Source: Allolobophora icterica (Eukaryota; Annelida; Clitellata; Crassiclitellata; Lumbricidae). From it: 64,000 nucleotides of DNA. The notes under the pieces are model-generated. The model saw only the letters and a program-made list of their open reading frames with translations. It had not been told where the DNA came from and made no database searches. Shown one piece after another: positions 1-13,203 of this stretch; within the stretch, counting starts at the first letter, position 1, and each line of letters starts with the position of its first letter. Location of the stretch: positions 4,672,692 to 4,736,691 of the forward strand of contig OY744606.1 of assembly GCA_963556255.1 (NCBI GenBank), in the 5' to 3' direction. A program made the translations under genes and the position numbers.

Positions 1-231
1 TGCGGCCAACTTGAATGGGTCACCCAATCAGCGGCCAACCTGAATAGGTCATCCAATCAGCAGCCAACCTGAATAGGTCATCCAATCAGCGACCACCTGA
101 ATAGGTCATCCAATCAGTGTACACATGAATAGGTCATCCAATCAGCAGCCAACCTGAATAGGTCATCCAATCAGCAGCCAACCTGAATAGGTCATCCAAT
201 CAGCGGCCAACCTGACTAGGCCATTCAATAT
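1..231. repeat. 29-bp minisatellite (window edge)
   Basis: About eight head-to-tail copies of a 29-bp unit containing the words CCAACCTGAATAGG and TCATCCAATCA. The array is cut by the window start. The first and last units are the most diverged, and units 4 and 5 are one base short or altered at their first ten bases. Confidence 0.95.
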
Positions 232-419
232 CGGCAACCAGGAACCACCACAACATACCCGGCGCTATTAAGTATTAACTGATTATAGCGTATGCTGGCT
301 GGTAAAAAGGATCTTACAGGGACAGAGTTAATTGCCGAGATCAGAGGTCAAATCATAAACCACACGGGTTGCAAGCAGAAGCCGACTGAGTAGAGTGTAA
401 CTCTGCTACTGTCCGTACT

Positions 420-510
420 CTTATGGTGCCAGTCCAAACTGACAAAAACGGGGGAGGGCGACGCTAATAATCTTTGTTATGGCACAGTGTCGATAAACAG
501 CAACTAACAG
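420..510. repeat. Fragment of a SINE-A variant
   Basis: The words GGGGGAGGGCGACGC and ATCTTTGTTATG recur at about 34018-34056 inside a better preserved SINE copy. I take this as a diverged piece of the same repeat. The surrounding 232-420 holds nothing I recognise. Confidence 0.45.
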
Positions 511-519
511 ACTACATAA

Positions 520-640
520 AGCGCTCAGTCTGTAGGGCGGAGAGTACTAGTTCGAGCCTCAATTGAGGTAGACATTGTGTCAGAACGTTGAGCAAGTCGT
601 TCACTCACAATTGCTCAGCGCCACTGATGTTCTGTCCTAT
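520..640 (+). mobile_element. SINE-B fragment (tRNA-derived)
   Basis: It contains a B-box-like word (AGTTCGAGCCTC) followed by GAGCAAGTCGTTCACTCACA and ATTGCTCAGCGCCA. The same core follows the B box in the copies at 59556 and 62330, so this is a diverged member of that family. The 5' half is poorly preserved. Confidence 0.55.
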
Positions 641-854
641 TGTTGTGTGTGCACTTCTAAACTTCGGAAGGAGGGCAATATCAGCCACAATGGTATTGTT
701 GTATTGTATTGTATGAAATATATAAAACCGTTCACGCTGTCTTCTTGAGAAAAAAAGAAAAGTAACACCGTTAGGCACCCTCAGATAAGGGTGGATCGAA
801 AGACAGGGCAGAATGGTGAAGCCCCTCCACCTCCCCATCTACCACAAAAGCCCA

Positions 855-1070
855 GCCGAAGAAGAGCAGACCTTAATCTAACCCAAGAAGCAGCCATGGG
901 TATGAACTACTTCATACTATGAAGTGTTAGCGATTTCATTTATCAAGACTTCGGCATATTAGGGTGGGTAGCCACTGGCCAGTCCTCTCCCTCGCTGTCT
1001 CATCTTCCCACAGTGTACGGCCAGTGTACTCATTACAACTGAACTCGCCAGAGGCGAAGGTATAGCCGAA
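855..1070 (-). mobile_element. SINE-A copy, body only
   Basis: Reverse-orientation copy of the tRNA-derived family best preserved at 57568-57850. Recognisable words are GAAGTGTTAGCGA, CCTCTCCCTCGC and CAGTGTACTCATTA. The tRNA-like head is missing. Confidence 0.8.
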
Positions 1071-1506
1071 ACTACAAACATTTTCAGCCTCGCGGTAACC
1101 TGAACACATGGACTCTCGGAAAATCATGTAATTGTAATTACGACAATTTATATTGCATTGTCCGTACCATGTCACTTCTAGGATACACGTAGGGCCAAAA
1201 TGCAACAGAAATATAAAAATCTTTGGCCCAGCCGAGCCACTCCCTTCTCGATCGTTAACGATGTAACAGCTCCATATATCTATAAGCAACGATAGGGCAC
1301 GGAGATAATATCCGAATTTCGTGAGACGGAAGCAAGCGGTCCGCTGAGACTCGTAACGTACGTCACAGGATGGAGTCTCTGTACGCAATGCATAATCCAT
1401 GTCCCTCTGAGCCCACAAACTGTTTCCCGTTGATCTCTGATAGCACGCGACACCGGGCCGCCCTAGATCAGAAGGATAGCCAGTCATTGAGAGGTACCTA
1501 TATAGA
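1071..1506. other. Unassigned sequence
   Basis: Mixed-composition DNA. Both strands carry a moderately long open frame (a 183-codon one on the minus strand spans the SINE as well), but neither resembles a family I know and neither has convincing splice borders. I see no supported gene. Confidence 0.4.
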
Positions 1507-1622
1507 AGCAGAGCAGTCCCGTAAGCTATCCCTGAGACAGCAACGGGTATGAAGTGTTAGCGACTTCATTTTCTCAGCCTCGGCATATGAGAGCGGGTGG
1601 CCAGTCCTCTCCCTCGCCGTCA
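1507..1622 (-). mobile_element. SINE-A copy, truncated
   Basis: It carries the 3' part of SINE-A in reverse (AGCAGTCCCGTAAGCTA, GAAGTGTTAGCGACTTC, CCTCTCCCTCGCCGTC). It is cut abruptly at 1622, where a CA-rich tract begins, so the tRNA-like head has been lost or replaced. Confidence 0.85.
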
Positions 1623-2135
1623 TAGACACACATACACATACATACATACACAGACAAAAACACAGACACACATATACACAAACATATACATACAGACAAA
1701 CAGATACACAAACATACACACAGACACAAACATACACACACAGACACACACATACACAAACATACAAAGAGACACACATACACAAACATACACACACATA
1801 CACATATAAACAGGCACACACATACACACAGACACACACAGATATACACACAGACACACAGAGACACACAGAGACATATACTTACACAAACATACACAAA
1901 CATAAACACATACATACACAGACACACACACAGGCATACAAAGACATACATACACAGACACACACACAGACACACACAGGCATACACAGACATACAAATA
2001 CAGATCACACATACACACATACAATACATATGCGCAAACATCTCCATGCATCATTGTATTTCATGCACTATGTACGCATCCATATTCCATTCACACACAC
2101 AAACACATACATACACATACACACACACATACAAA
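1621..2135. repeat. CA/CATA-rich cryptic microsatellite
   Basis: Over 500 bp made of ACACA, CATACA and CAGACA words with few interruptions. The open frames here (CVCVCV or HTHTYI peptides) are simple-sequence artefacts. Confidence 0.95.
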
Positions 2136-2675
2136 GACGCAGACGGTCGACGGGAGAGGCTTAGAGCAGAGGATGCACAATGAAGACCTGCTGCAGCAAC
2201 CGACGCACGAACGACAAAGCCTCCAGATCATCATCCGGGCATTAGAGCGACGAAACAGGCTCGATCAAGCGCACCATAAATCTGGGACGCTATTGGCGAC
2301 AGTAGATCCTGAAACAACCCACGAGGGTGTAACATCCGGGGTAAAAATAGACTGCGATTAACAAGCTCTCCTGAGGACGGCTGGAGCAGGCGACGGGTGA
2401 GGTCATTGACCCCAGAGATCATTTTTTAGAGGATCATATTTTGTGTGGGTAGGGGTGATGTGGCGACTGGCTGCGTTGAGGGTGGTCAGAATTGGGGACG
2501 TGTTGGGTAATTGTTAGTAATCGTAAACTCAACATTTCTAAAAAGAGTTGTCCCTTAAGTTAGCTCGAGAAGCTAGCCCGATATGTTACCGTTAGTTACC
2601 ATATGCTACCTTTCATTACCTTATGCTACCTTTCATCACCTTAATTACCTTATGTAATTATGTAATCGTAATTGT
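2136..2675. other. Unassigned sequence
   Basis: Contains ACCTTATGCTACC-type short repeats (about 2580-2650) related in wording to the GGTAA arrays at 19.5 kb read on the other strand, and a stub of repeat family F (GTAATCGTAAACTC at 2518). No supported gene. Confidence 0.4.
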
Positions 2676-2895
2676 AAGTGTTAGCGACTTCATCTTCTTA
2701 GCCTCGGCATATGATGGCGGGTGACCAGTCCTTCCCCTCGCCGTCTCATCTTCCCACTGACGGTGTTTTTTATTATGCTGAGTTGGCTAGAGGGCGCAGG
2801 TGGACCAGCAATCCCACAGCAACTTTCTGCTCTGGGGGTCTGAACCCCCGACCTCTCGGCTGACAGTCCAGCACGCTAACCACTGGCATTCCACA
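2676..2895 (-). mobile_element. SINE-A copy, near full length
   Basis: Reverse copy including the tRNA-like head. Read on the minus strand it has TGGTTAGCGTGCTGGAC (A-box region) and GGGGGTTCAGACCC (B-box region), followed by the shared body to GAAGTCGCTAACACTT. Confidence 0.88.
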
Positions 2896-3060
2896 TTTCT
2901 AAAGTGCTACTTGATAGCTATATGCAGGGCAACAGCTTAGCAAATAATGCTTCGTCATGTCAGACGGGTTCCAGAGCCAACAAGTGAAGAACGAAGTCCG
3001 CTTGTCCGAAGATGAGGATGAAAAGGAGGCAGAGGAGTTCCTGTGGCGGGCGTCCCTTAA

Positions 3061-3532
3061 GGGGCCATCCATATATTACGTACGCAAAAATCCGGGAAAA
3101 TTGGAATCCTCCCCTCCCAGTTCGCACGCGTACTTTTTTCCACCCCACCCCACCTGCGTACGTACAGTTGACGCACCCCCTCCCCCAGACCAGCTGAAGA
3201 ATTTGTCAGTTACACAGGTTCAGGCAGCGACTGTCTGCACTTTAGACCAGATTGAAGGATGAGTAATCCATGGACTCACTGTTGAGTTGTGTGATATTTT
3301 AACAGCGTTCAGAGGTAAGGTGGCATACAAGTGACACCTCTCCCACAGTCCTACTTCCACTGGTAGTACCAGATAGCTGGAAGGACTGAACTTTAGCTCA
3401 CTTGAAGGCCAATCAATTTGCGTACGTACATTATCAGTAGACCCCACCCCCACCCCTGTTCGCAAGCGTACGCAAAACATGCATTTCGGTTACCCCCTCC
3501 CCTCCATGCGTACGTAATATATGGATGGCCCC
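3061..3532. mobile_element. Harbinger-like MITE (472 bp)
   Basis: Terminal inverted repeats begin GGGGCCATCCATATATTACG and match the reverse complement of the other end for about 25 bp. The element is bounded by TAA at 3058-3060 and 3533-3535. A 3-bp TAA/TTA target duplication is typical of PIF/Harbinger. Nothing resembling a transposase remains inside, so it would depend on another copy. A GTACG-rich subterminal motif recurs at both ends. Confidence 0.8.
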
Positions 3533-3535
3533 TAA

Positions 3536-3957
3536 GATGAGAGAGATTGGACAGTAGAGGGGTGGATGGATCAGGGTGGGGTTTACTACCAATACTACAA
3601 CAGACCAGGGAGAAAAGGCAGAGCAGCTGCTAATGCGGACGTCGTTTAGGACGAAAGACTACTTTACAATGCGATATACTTGAAGAGCAGTGGCTAAAAT
3701 ACTCAGAAATGTCAACTGGACACTCTTCCTCAAAACTGTCCAACTGTACTTGAACTGGTAAATATAATCTCAGGTATTAGAATGAAACCGTGTGCACTTG
3801 ACTTGAGCTAATCTCTGACAATTCCTACTACACACTCTACACACAGACAAGTCAACTATACACACTCGGCTATGTCCACTGCACAGTTTTCTTCAGAAAA
3901 CACACTATTTTAGGCTCTGCTGAGGAGTCATAGACAAAGGACTCAGATGACACACAA
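3536..3957. other. Unassigned sequence
   Basis: About 420 bp without recognisable genes. A word around 3612-3650 (GCAGAGCAGCTGC) recurs at 42558-42572 and suggests another dispersed repeat. Confidence 0.35.
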
Positions 3958-4228
3958 ACTGACAGACAGACAGACAGACAGACCCACACACACCTATTGA
4001 GACACACTGACATACACGCAGACAACACACAGACAGACACAGAGAGACAGATAGACACACACACAGACACAAACAGGCACACAAACACAGACACACACAC
4101 ACACACACACACACGGACAGACACACACACAGACAGATACACAAACTAACACAAACACAAACACAGAGAGAAACACACACGGACAGACACACACTCGAGA
4201 CACACACGGACAGACACACAGACAGACA

Positions 4229-4295
<67 letters not shown>
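3958..4295. repeat. CA/CAGA microsatellite
   Basis: Alternating CAGACA, CACACA and ACAAAC words ending in a pure (CA)n run from about 4231 to 4295. Confidence 0.95.
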
Positions 4296-4298
<3 letters not shown>

Positions 4299-4383
4299 CT
4301 TCTCAAATCCACAAAATCTGCCCAGGACTATAAGAATGGTTAGAATTCAGATATTTGTCTATATCAGGTACAGTGGGGCACAC

Positions 4384-4525
4384 GAAAAGAGAGACAGAGA
4401 AACAAAGAGAAAGGAAGGAGGGAGTGAGGGACACAGAGACAGAGAGAGAGAGGCAGAGAGGGAAGGAGGAATAGAGGGAGGGAGGGAGGGGACAGAGACA
4501 GACAGAGACACAGAGAGATTCCGAA
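4384..4525. repeat. Purine (GA/GGA) tract
   Basis: About 140 bp of almost pure purine on the plus strand (GAGACAGAGA, GGGAGGGAGG). Confidence 0.9.
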
Positions 4526-4629
4526 TGACAATCTGTGATCACAAACATCAGGAACATCAACTCGACGTCCTTTTAAGTTCCAACTACAGTTTCTTTTATT
4601 CAAATAGGCTCTCTGGAAACTTCGACGCG

Positions 4630-4706
4630 CAGCCCAGCGACTTCATTTTCTTAGCCTCGGCATATGAGGGCAGGTAGCCAGTCCTCCCCTCGCCGCCCGA
4701 TCTTCC
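4630..4706 (-). mobile_element. SINE-A fragment
   Basis: Short reverse fragment with AGCGACTTCATTTTCTTAGC and CCTCGGCATATGAGGG, ending at GATCTTCC. Confidence 0.8.
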
Positions 4707-5145
4707 AGCCTTCAGAGCGCGGTCTGTGTCCTCGTTTTAGACGGACAACGCTTAGGGACAACACTCACAATAAAAGCCAAACGCAGGACATTAAGCAACC
4801 GAACGGCAAACGATTTCAACTAACATGAAAAATCTGCACGATTTCCACACGGGGCCTGTCCCACGTCTGCTCAGAGCATGCTCGGAGCGTACTCGAGTAT
4901 TCTACGTGGAACAGGTGCGGGCAGAGTAAGCCGAGTGAAGTCGAGAACAGGTGGAGTATAGTTACAGGGCGGAACTGGCGGTTGAAGCAGTTATACTGAA
5001 CTGGATTTTCACCCTAAATAAAACCCCAACAGAAGACTACATGCAAGATTTGAAGGAAAGAGGAACACGAGGAGAAGACCAATGGCTAATGACCGAAAAT
5101 AATGGACATTATTTGTTCACACTCATGGGCGTCAAGTGGCTGACG
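4707..5145. other. Unassigned sequence
   Basis: No recognisable gene. A frame opening at 4951 runs into the GAT repeat that follows, giving an acidic peptide; I find no family resemblance for its first 65 residues. Confidence 0.35.
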
Positions 5146-5452
5146 TTAGGAAATGAGGATGATTATGAAGATGATGATGAAGATGACGATGATGATGATG
5201 AAGATTATGATGATGATGAAGATTATGATGAAGAAGATGATGATGAAAATGATGGAGAAGATGATGTAGATGATGATGATGAAAATTATGATGATGATAA
5301 TAATTATGATGACGATGAAGAATAAGTTGATGAAGATTATGATGACGATGATGATGATGAAAATGACGATGGTTAAGATGATGATGTAGATGATGATGAT
5401 GATGATGAAAATGAAGAAGAAGATGATGATGATGATGAAGATGATGATTTTT
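5146..5452. repeat. GAT/GAA trinucleotide tract
   Basis: About 300 bp of imperfect GATGATGAA repeats. In one frame it encodes poly-Asp/Glu, but stop codons interrupt it and no flanking coding sequence supports a real acidic domain. Confidence 0.92.
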
Positions 5453-5904
5453 ATTCTACATCAAAGTGCATGATCTATGTTTTGGCCCTGACGCCGATTT
5501 AGAATCGGAAACCTAAAATACGAAACATCGCATTTGCTAATAAAAACCTTCCCCATAAACTGGCCCACCCCCTCGCCCTCCAACAGCGAAGGGTCATAGA
5601 TTTGAACTGTCCCAGCATAAACAGAGCAAACAACCGGCATACTATTTGCTCGCTCCAATCGCTCTTGTAAACTCCGAGAGTGATCGGAGCAGAAGTGGAA
5701 CAACCCCGAGCATCCCTAACATCGTCGGTCATTCTTCCACGTCCCCCTTCCACCGTCCCCTGCGGCAGGGAGCCGAACACCTCGCCCACCCACACCCGGC
5801 CAAGGACCAGCAATCGGGTCCATGAAGCGGGCGACGACGCACGTACGTGGGCGTATGACGCCCTCTGCGGTCGAAAATCGATAGGACAAGAATCTTCAAC
5901 GACA
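5453..5904. other. Unassigned GC-richer sequence
   Basis: About 450 bp of low-repeat, CpG-containing DNA. Open frames exist on both strands (plus 5680-5958, minus to 5461) but run into the CA tract and match no family I know. Confidence 0.35.
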
Positions 5905-6780
<876 letters not shown>

Positions 6781-6804
6781 ATTGGCCTATACTATACGAT
6801 ACTA

Positions 6805-7200
6805 GATTTGGGTCTAAACATTATTTATGTTTTGCTTTTAATATAAACAAAAAAATATATATTTTGTATAGGATGTTATTCGTAATATAATAACACGTAG
6901 GGCCTAAACATTATTTATCCTCTGCTTTTAATATAGATTGCCTAAACAAAATTTCTTTTATCGGTTTTGCTCTTCATAATAATATAATAACACGTAGGGC
7001 CTAAACATTATTTATTCTCTGCTTTTAATATAGTTTGCCTAAACTAAAAATATATATTTTTGTATAGGTTAAGCTATTCGTAATAATTTATAATGAAATG
7101 TAGGGCCTAAACATTATTTATTCCCTTGTTTTAAAGTAGTTTGTCTAAACAAACAATTATATATTTTGTACAATAGGCCTACTAATAATATAATAACATG
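6805..7200. repeat. AT-rich ~100-bp tandem repeat
   Basis: Four copies starting near 6809, 6899, 6997 and 7103 with GGGCCTAAACATTATTTA, then TGCTTTTAATATAG and a poly(TA) stretch. The period varies from about 90 to 106 bp. Confidence 0.85.
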
Positions 7201-7413
7201 AAATACAAAATAATAGTTAATATTTTTTGATGTAGGGCCTACTAATCTAATTTTCGTTTAGAAAAATTTACTGAAAATTTATTACAAGGACAGTGATATG
7301 TGTATATTTATTTGCTGTCGAATTAAATTTATTAAATGAATATGGAATATTTAATATTAACTTCTTTTCGTACTAGTTCGATTTGTCTAGTGTTCAAATT
7401 AACTATGTAGAAA

Positions 7414-7960
7414 CTTAAATACTTGGGTTGCTCTCTTGTTTCTGTCAAGTCATTTAAAGTTAGCTTGCATGAAATGAGAGTCAAGTTCTACAAACCTTTC
7501 AACTTTTTTTTATAGTGAATGCTGTAAATTCACTGAGCATCTTGTTAGAGCAGAATCTTCTTAGTGCTTATTGTAAGCCATTCTTGCTTTACGGAATGGA
7601 AGCTGTAAACTTCAGCAACAGTGAACTGAACACACCAAACTACACTTACAGCAATGCCATCTGTAAGATCTTCAAGGTCAGTCAATGCAGTGTTGATGAC
7701 ATACTGCACTTTCCACAGGAAATTTATGCAGCACTAAGTACTGCTGGATGTCATGAAGAACAAGACTCTTTCGAAGAGGTCCAATTATAAGGAACACTGT
7801 TGTAAATTTTGTGTGTGATCTCCTGTTCACATAGGACAATTTATATTAAGGAAACGTGGACTCTATGAAATATGTTTAATTACTATAGTACGGAGAGGTC
7901 TGTTGTCCAGATAATGCTGTATCATTTGTTTCTGTGCTACCATATTTGGTGAATAAAAGA
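7414..7960 (+). mobile_element. LINE reverse transcriptase 3' fragment (decayed)
   Basis: From 7414 one frame reads KYLGCSLVS..KSFKVSLHEMRVKFY, the block after the polymerase core of many non-LTR elements. After a frameshift at the T run (about 7503-7512) a second frame continues to 7790 with LLSAYCKPFLLYGMEAV and a NAICKIFKVS block, the classic LYG-E region. Stops and the frameshift make it a pseudogene. AATAAA at about 7952 may be the 3' UTR end. The catalytic YADD region is absent, as expected for a 5'-truncated insertion. Clade not determined. Confidence 0.8.
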
Positions 7961-8119
7961 TTGATGTATTAACTGAAACGATGTTTATTATTTACTGAAG
8001 TTATAATATTATTAATATTATATTAGTATAACTAAATCCTGCAAAGCCTCTATACTCGCTCATCACAGCTGCAGTACTGAACATCTTTCTAATCAGACGT
8101 CTGTTTGAACAGCAATAAT

Positions 8120-9030
8120 TCTTTGAAAACCACAGTGAGCTTTTTGATTCCTTGAACATACATATCATAACTTTATCAAGGGTTTTAAGTGGTTCAGAAG
8201 ACGTGTAGTCATGTTAGAACCACTGCGATAATAGCCACTTTCCAAACCATTCCACAACTCTTGCACTGGAAAATTTCTGCCTAATGTTCCTTTCGGTTCT
8301 TAAATAATTTATACCTATGTCCTTGAGTCGCCTTGTTTGGTGCTAATTCAAAGAACTTCTTCCACTGCACTGATAATTTTATAGGCTTCAATTGGGTCTT
8401 CTCTGCTACTCGTCTCTAATATTAGTACACACCTTTTCACCATATCTTCATAGCTCAAATCCTTGTAAACCCAAATAATTTTTGTAGGTCTTTCTTGCAT
8501 TTTTTATAGTTGTTCAATGTAATGTAATCACAAATTTTAGGTATTTTATTGTACCTCTATTCAATAAAATAGATCTAAACCCGCAAACTCAATGGAGGTT
8601 GGCTTGCACATGCCGAAGAGCAAACCAGAAGTCAGTGTCATTGTTCAGGCATGGAATCCACACCTGGATGCAGAATTCTTATTGTGACCTCACCACTGAT
8701 TTGTACAACTTCGGTATAGTATCCTTTTCTCTACTGGCTATTAGCCTTCTTTGATACTTTAGAACGTTGGTCACTCCAAAATCCCTTTCTTCCTGAATAA
8801 ATGTCAAACCTTACCACTTATTTCATACGAAATTCTTTGTTTCTCTTCCCCGTGTGCATTACTGAGCACTTTCCAACTAAAATTGCATCTGCCAGTCCTT
8901 TGAACATCTGAACACTCCTCACATTATCTCCGTTCTTCTTCATCATCCCCTGCTCTACAGAGTTTTGTATCATCTGCAAATTTAGAAATTTGTGATAAAA
9001 TCCCATCATCTATGTCCTTACTAAAAATTA
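8120..9030 (-). mobile_element. CR1/L2-like LINE relic
   Basis: Read on the minus strand from about 9010, broken frames give DDGILSQISKFADDTKLCRA (the FADD polymerase motif), then VGKCSVMHTGKRNKEFRM, a KxYQRRLIASRE-like block, LYKSVVRSQ, EAYKIIS and RGHRYKLF-like words in the usual order for CR1/L2-type reverse transcriptases. Many stops and frameshifts break it, so it is an old copy. It lies opposite in strand to the fragment at 7414. Confidence 0.85.
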
Positions 9031-9239
9031 TTAACTGCAGTTGTCTATCAATTAATCTAAGATTAGATTGTGTAAATCAATACAACACATTACTACACTG
9101 ATTTTATAATTTTCATATAGCAAAGTATTATTGTAATTACAACAATTTATCACCATCAGCAGCAAGCTACTTTTAGGATGCTTTAAACAGTGACATATAT
9201 GGGATACTGTGTGATACAAAATCAACTCATAACACAGAA

Positions 9240-9560
9240 ATTTATATGAGCTATCATCCAGAATATTTTTTGGAAAACAGTTGGTCTAATAAATTCCTAA
9301 AAATTGCTTATAATGGGCTCCCAGACCGAGAACGCCTTTTAGCACTCAGATTGAAGGTGTGTGTACATACTCGAGTTCTCGGACCCGATGTAAATGCGTA
9401 CTCACACACACAAAGACACACACCTCTGATGTCTACATTCGGACTGAGAACGTCCATTTATCCACCCTCAACACTTGTATTATGTAATTTTGGGTTCGCG
9501 CATGAGACGTAAGTCGATTTAGTAACAAATTCACACTCATATAGCCAAGTCGTAATCGTA
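9240..9560. repeat. Dispersed repeat G, copy 2
   Basis: Contains ATAATGGGCTCCCAGACCGA, ACTCGAGTTCTCGGAC, a short CA tract, CGGACTGAGAACGTCCATTT and the CGCATGAGACGTAAG block. The CA tract is short here compared with copies 1 and 3. Confidence 0.8.
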
Positions 9561-9625
9561 ACCTCCAAACTTCTAAAGGGCTAATCGAAGGTCAAGCGCA
9601 GGGCACTAGCCTATTCACGACACCA
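9552..9625. repeat. Repeat family F fragment
   Basis: Shares ACCTCCAAACTTCTAAAG, GGTCAAGCGCAGGGCAC and CCTATTCACGA with copies at 37771, 37911, 42400, 51349 and 52690. Confidence 0.8.
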
Positions 9626-9979
9626 GTCAAAACAGGTTTTTTCTATATAAGCTGTTGGCGATAATATTATACGGAGGGCCTAAATATTTTATTCTCTGTA
9701 TGTTTATTATTAACTGAAATCATAATATCAGTATAACTAAATCAAGCAAACACCTACTCTGTCAAAAGTATTGAACATCTGCCTAATCAAGCTATCTTTC
9801 TGAACGTTTGATTTTATAATAATATTTATATGGCACCCCTATCTGATAGCAAAGTAATTTTAATCACAACCATTTACACAGCACTGTTAGTAACAAGCTA
9901 CTTCTAGTTTGCTTTACATAGTGCTATCTGTGGGATATTATGTGATACAAAATCAACACTTGACACAACGTTTATTGGT

Positions 9980-10318
9980 AAAATGAATTTAATTGTAAAA
10001 AATCTGTATGTAACATAACAGCTCCATTTAACATCGTGTCCAGAACTTAGATATTTAGCTATGTTCATAAAAACATGTTAAGCTGAGTCCTGAGTAGCCA
10101 AATGCATAGGCTTACATATACTATGCTCAGAAGTTTACACTTAAATCCTAAGCACAAACAATAAACATAATTACAAGAAATGTGAATGATCCATCAACTG
10201 AGAATAACTTGTAAACAATCGCACATTGGATGTAATTGTAATTACTAACTTCTATGTCGGTGTCTAATGCGTGAGACAAAACCAAGCCGCAAACAGGTCA
10301 ATATCCTTAAGATCAGAA

Positions 10319-10409
<91 letters not shown>

Positions 10410-11730
10410 TAGAGAGAGTGTTTCAAAAAGCAAGTCCAGCAGTCGAAAAAGCTCCTAAGATTACGATAATGACTACACCTTAAACACTGACTTTAAAGAA
10501 CTATTCATAGAAACCGACTTCAAGTAATGTTCATAACGACTGCAGCCTTCCAACTAATGCAGAAATGGATAACACAAGCACATAGCGCCTGGCTAACATG
10601 TTCTCTGAGAACTACACCTGATTCTCTCTTCTTACAATAATGCAGCAATTTTACTGAAATTGCAATGAGAAAAACTACACTAGCAGCTGATCTATAGCGC
10701 TGCAGATTACACAAGAAAAATTACAGCAGCCCAAGATTTTAAAACCACAGCATTTTATCAACAATTCTACAAGTATTTTTACAGCACACCAAAAATGCAT
10801 ATTGGTAAAAGTGAATTTTAATTGTAACAGGTCAGTATGTAATGTAACATCTGCATTTAACAACATGTCCAGAGCTTAGATATTTAGCTGTGTACATTAA
10901 GCTAGATCATTGTATATAAATGCATACATATATGATATACTATGCTACCTGAAACTCAGAAGTTTTACACTTAAATCCTGTGCATAAAACAATAAACATA
11001 AGGCCTAATTACAAAACATGTGAATGATCCATCACCTGGCGATATCTCGTTAGCAGTCACAAATTTTAATTGTAACAAATCTGCATGTAATGTAACACCT
11101 GCATTTAACACTGTGTCCAGAACTTAGATATTTTGTACATAAAACATATTAAGCTAGGTTCCAAGTATATACTAGCATATAGTATGTTACACTAAAAGCA
11201 GAAGTTTTACACTTAAATCTTATGCGTAAAGCAATAAACATAATTACAAGACATGTTTGCAAGATATCATCAGCTGGTGATATCTTGCACACAGTCACAA
11301 ATGTAATGTAAGGTTACAATAATGATTACATGGTAACAAAAAAGAGTAAAACAAATCATTGGAACTAACTTTTTTTACAGCAGTCCAAGATTTAAAAACA
11401 ACAGAATTTTTATCAACAATTCTATTATTAAAACATTCCAAAAATACATATCGGCAAATTAATTTTAGTTGTAACATATCTGTATGTAGTGTAACATCTG
11501 CATTTAACTACATGTCCAGCGTTGAGATATGTAGCTCTGTACATTATACTGTGCTACTCTAAAATTAGAAGTTTTACACTTAAATCCTATGCATAAAACA
11601 ATAAACATAATTACAAGACATGTGAATGATCCATCAGCAGATGATATCTCGTAAACAGTCAAAGATGTAACATAAGATTACAATAATGATTACATGGTAA
11701 CAAAAAAGAGTAAAGCCAATCATAGGTACT
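9980..11730. repeat. Degenerate tandem block (about 4 copies)
   Basis: A block with TTTAATTGTAACA, TGCATTTAACA.C.TGTCCAG, TTAGATATTT, GAAGTTTTACACTTAAATCC, CAATAAACATAATTACAAG and GTGAATGATCCATCA recurs from about 9985, 10810, 11060 and 11460. Spacing is irregular (250-800 bp), so it is a series of duplications and not a clean satellite. I see no coding sequence in it. Confidence 0.75.
10320..10409. repeat. (CAGA)n microsatellite
   Basis: About 22 pure tetranucleotide units. Confidence 0.98.
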
Positions 11731-12890
11731 AACTTTGAAGAATTAATCATAGAAACCGACTTTAAGAAATGTCCATAACGACTGCAGCCTTGATTCCAAC
11801 GAATGCATAAATGGACTACACAAGTGCATAAAACAACAGAATTTTTAGCAAACCACACAATAAACTACTAACAAATTGTACAGTTGTAATTAATGACCTT
11901 ATCTTAACACAGTTTACACTTGAATAACGTGCTTCTAAATTCAAAACTGAACCTTAAGAATAAGCAATGCTTTTGATCTGTTGCTCACAGGAACTCTGCT
12001 ATGACAATACTGAAAAGTAATTCATGTACACTATAGACAGAAATTTTTATATAGATATAAAAGTCATAGATATAAAAACTTCACAAGTGCACACCATACA
12101 TATGACAGAACATCTGATATTTATAATATTTATACAGCAAAGTAATTTTAATTGTAATTACATCAATTTGTATAGCACTGTAAGCAGCAAGCTACTTCTA
12201 GGATGCTAACACAGTGCTATCTGTGGGATACTACTATGTGATAAAAAGCAAAGCATAACACAAAAAGTTATATTAGCTATCCTCCAGAATATTTATTTTA
12301 AAAAATGTGTTTTAAATCCCAAAATTTGGGATGGCACTATTTGAAATGATCCCAGAAAAGTAAGCACTATAAATTTGGAAACAGCAATTCAAATCTAAAA
12401 GATTAGTGACACTCCTGCAGTTCAGGAACAAGACATCGAACTGTAAAGTAATGCAATCATTTATTAAATACAAATAGCAATCTAATACAGAGCTGAACTT
12501 GGATGCTATTCGTTACACTGCACGCAATAAACTACCAAATTGTGCAGTTGTAATTAATGACCTTATCTTAACACAGTTTACACTCGAAAAACCAGCTTGT
12601 AAATTCAAAACTAAACAATGCTTCTGATCTGTTGCTCACATGAACCCTGAGACCTGTGGCACACCTTAGAACTGTATTTGTTCATCTGTGTATTTACATA
12701 AAATTTAATACTGTTTCATGTGCGATTGGCAAGCGCTGATTCCTTAGCTTTTGCATTTGAGCAATCAAGTTGTCTAGGGCACTGCACTTTCTTTATTAAA
12801 GTAGAAAATTGTCTGTTCACTGCTTCTTTTACTGCTTCAAACCATTTCATGTACTCTCGGTTGTTGCAAGCTACTTCTAAGATGCTTTAC
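11731..12890. other. AT-rich unassigned sequence
   Basis: No gene recognised. It contains two copies of the block GTGCAGTTGTAATTAATGAC / CTTATCTTAACACAGTTTAC (about 11878 and 12541) and further copies of the TAGCTATCCTCCAGAATATT word seen next to repeat G. It is therefore mostly duplicated repeat material. Confidence 0.5.
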
Positions 12891-13098
12891 ACTGTGGGTT
12901 ACTATGTGATACAAAATCAAAGCATAACTCCAAAATTTGTATTAGCTATCCTCCAGAATATTTATTTTTAAAAATTGGTTTAATAAATCCCCAAATTGCA
13001 TATAATGGGCTCCCAGACCGAGAACGCAACTTTTAGCACTCAGATTGATGCAGTGTGTACATACTCGAGTTCTCGGACCAGATGTAATGCGTATTACA

Positions 13099-13157
<59 letters not shown>

Positions 13158-13200
13158 ATCTCTGATGTCTACATCCGGACTGAGAACGTCCATATAGCCT
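12890..13200. repeat. Dispersed repeat G, copy 3
   Basis: ATAATGGGCTCCCAGACCGA, ACTCGAGTTCTCGGACC and a pure CA run (about 13096-13152) followed by TGATGTCTACATCCGGACTG. Upstream it carries the TAGCTATCCTCCAGAATATT segment. Confidence 0.85.
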
Positions 13201-13203
13201 TGG

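Noticed and set aside
12996..13203. N-terminal part of the 174-codon plus frame before the recombinase-like fragment
   Set aside because: It is repeat G plus (CA)n translated as HTHTHT; the real similarity starts near CSYLRKQ at about 13204.
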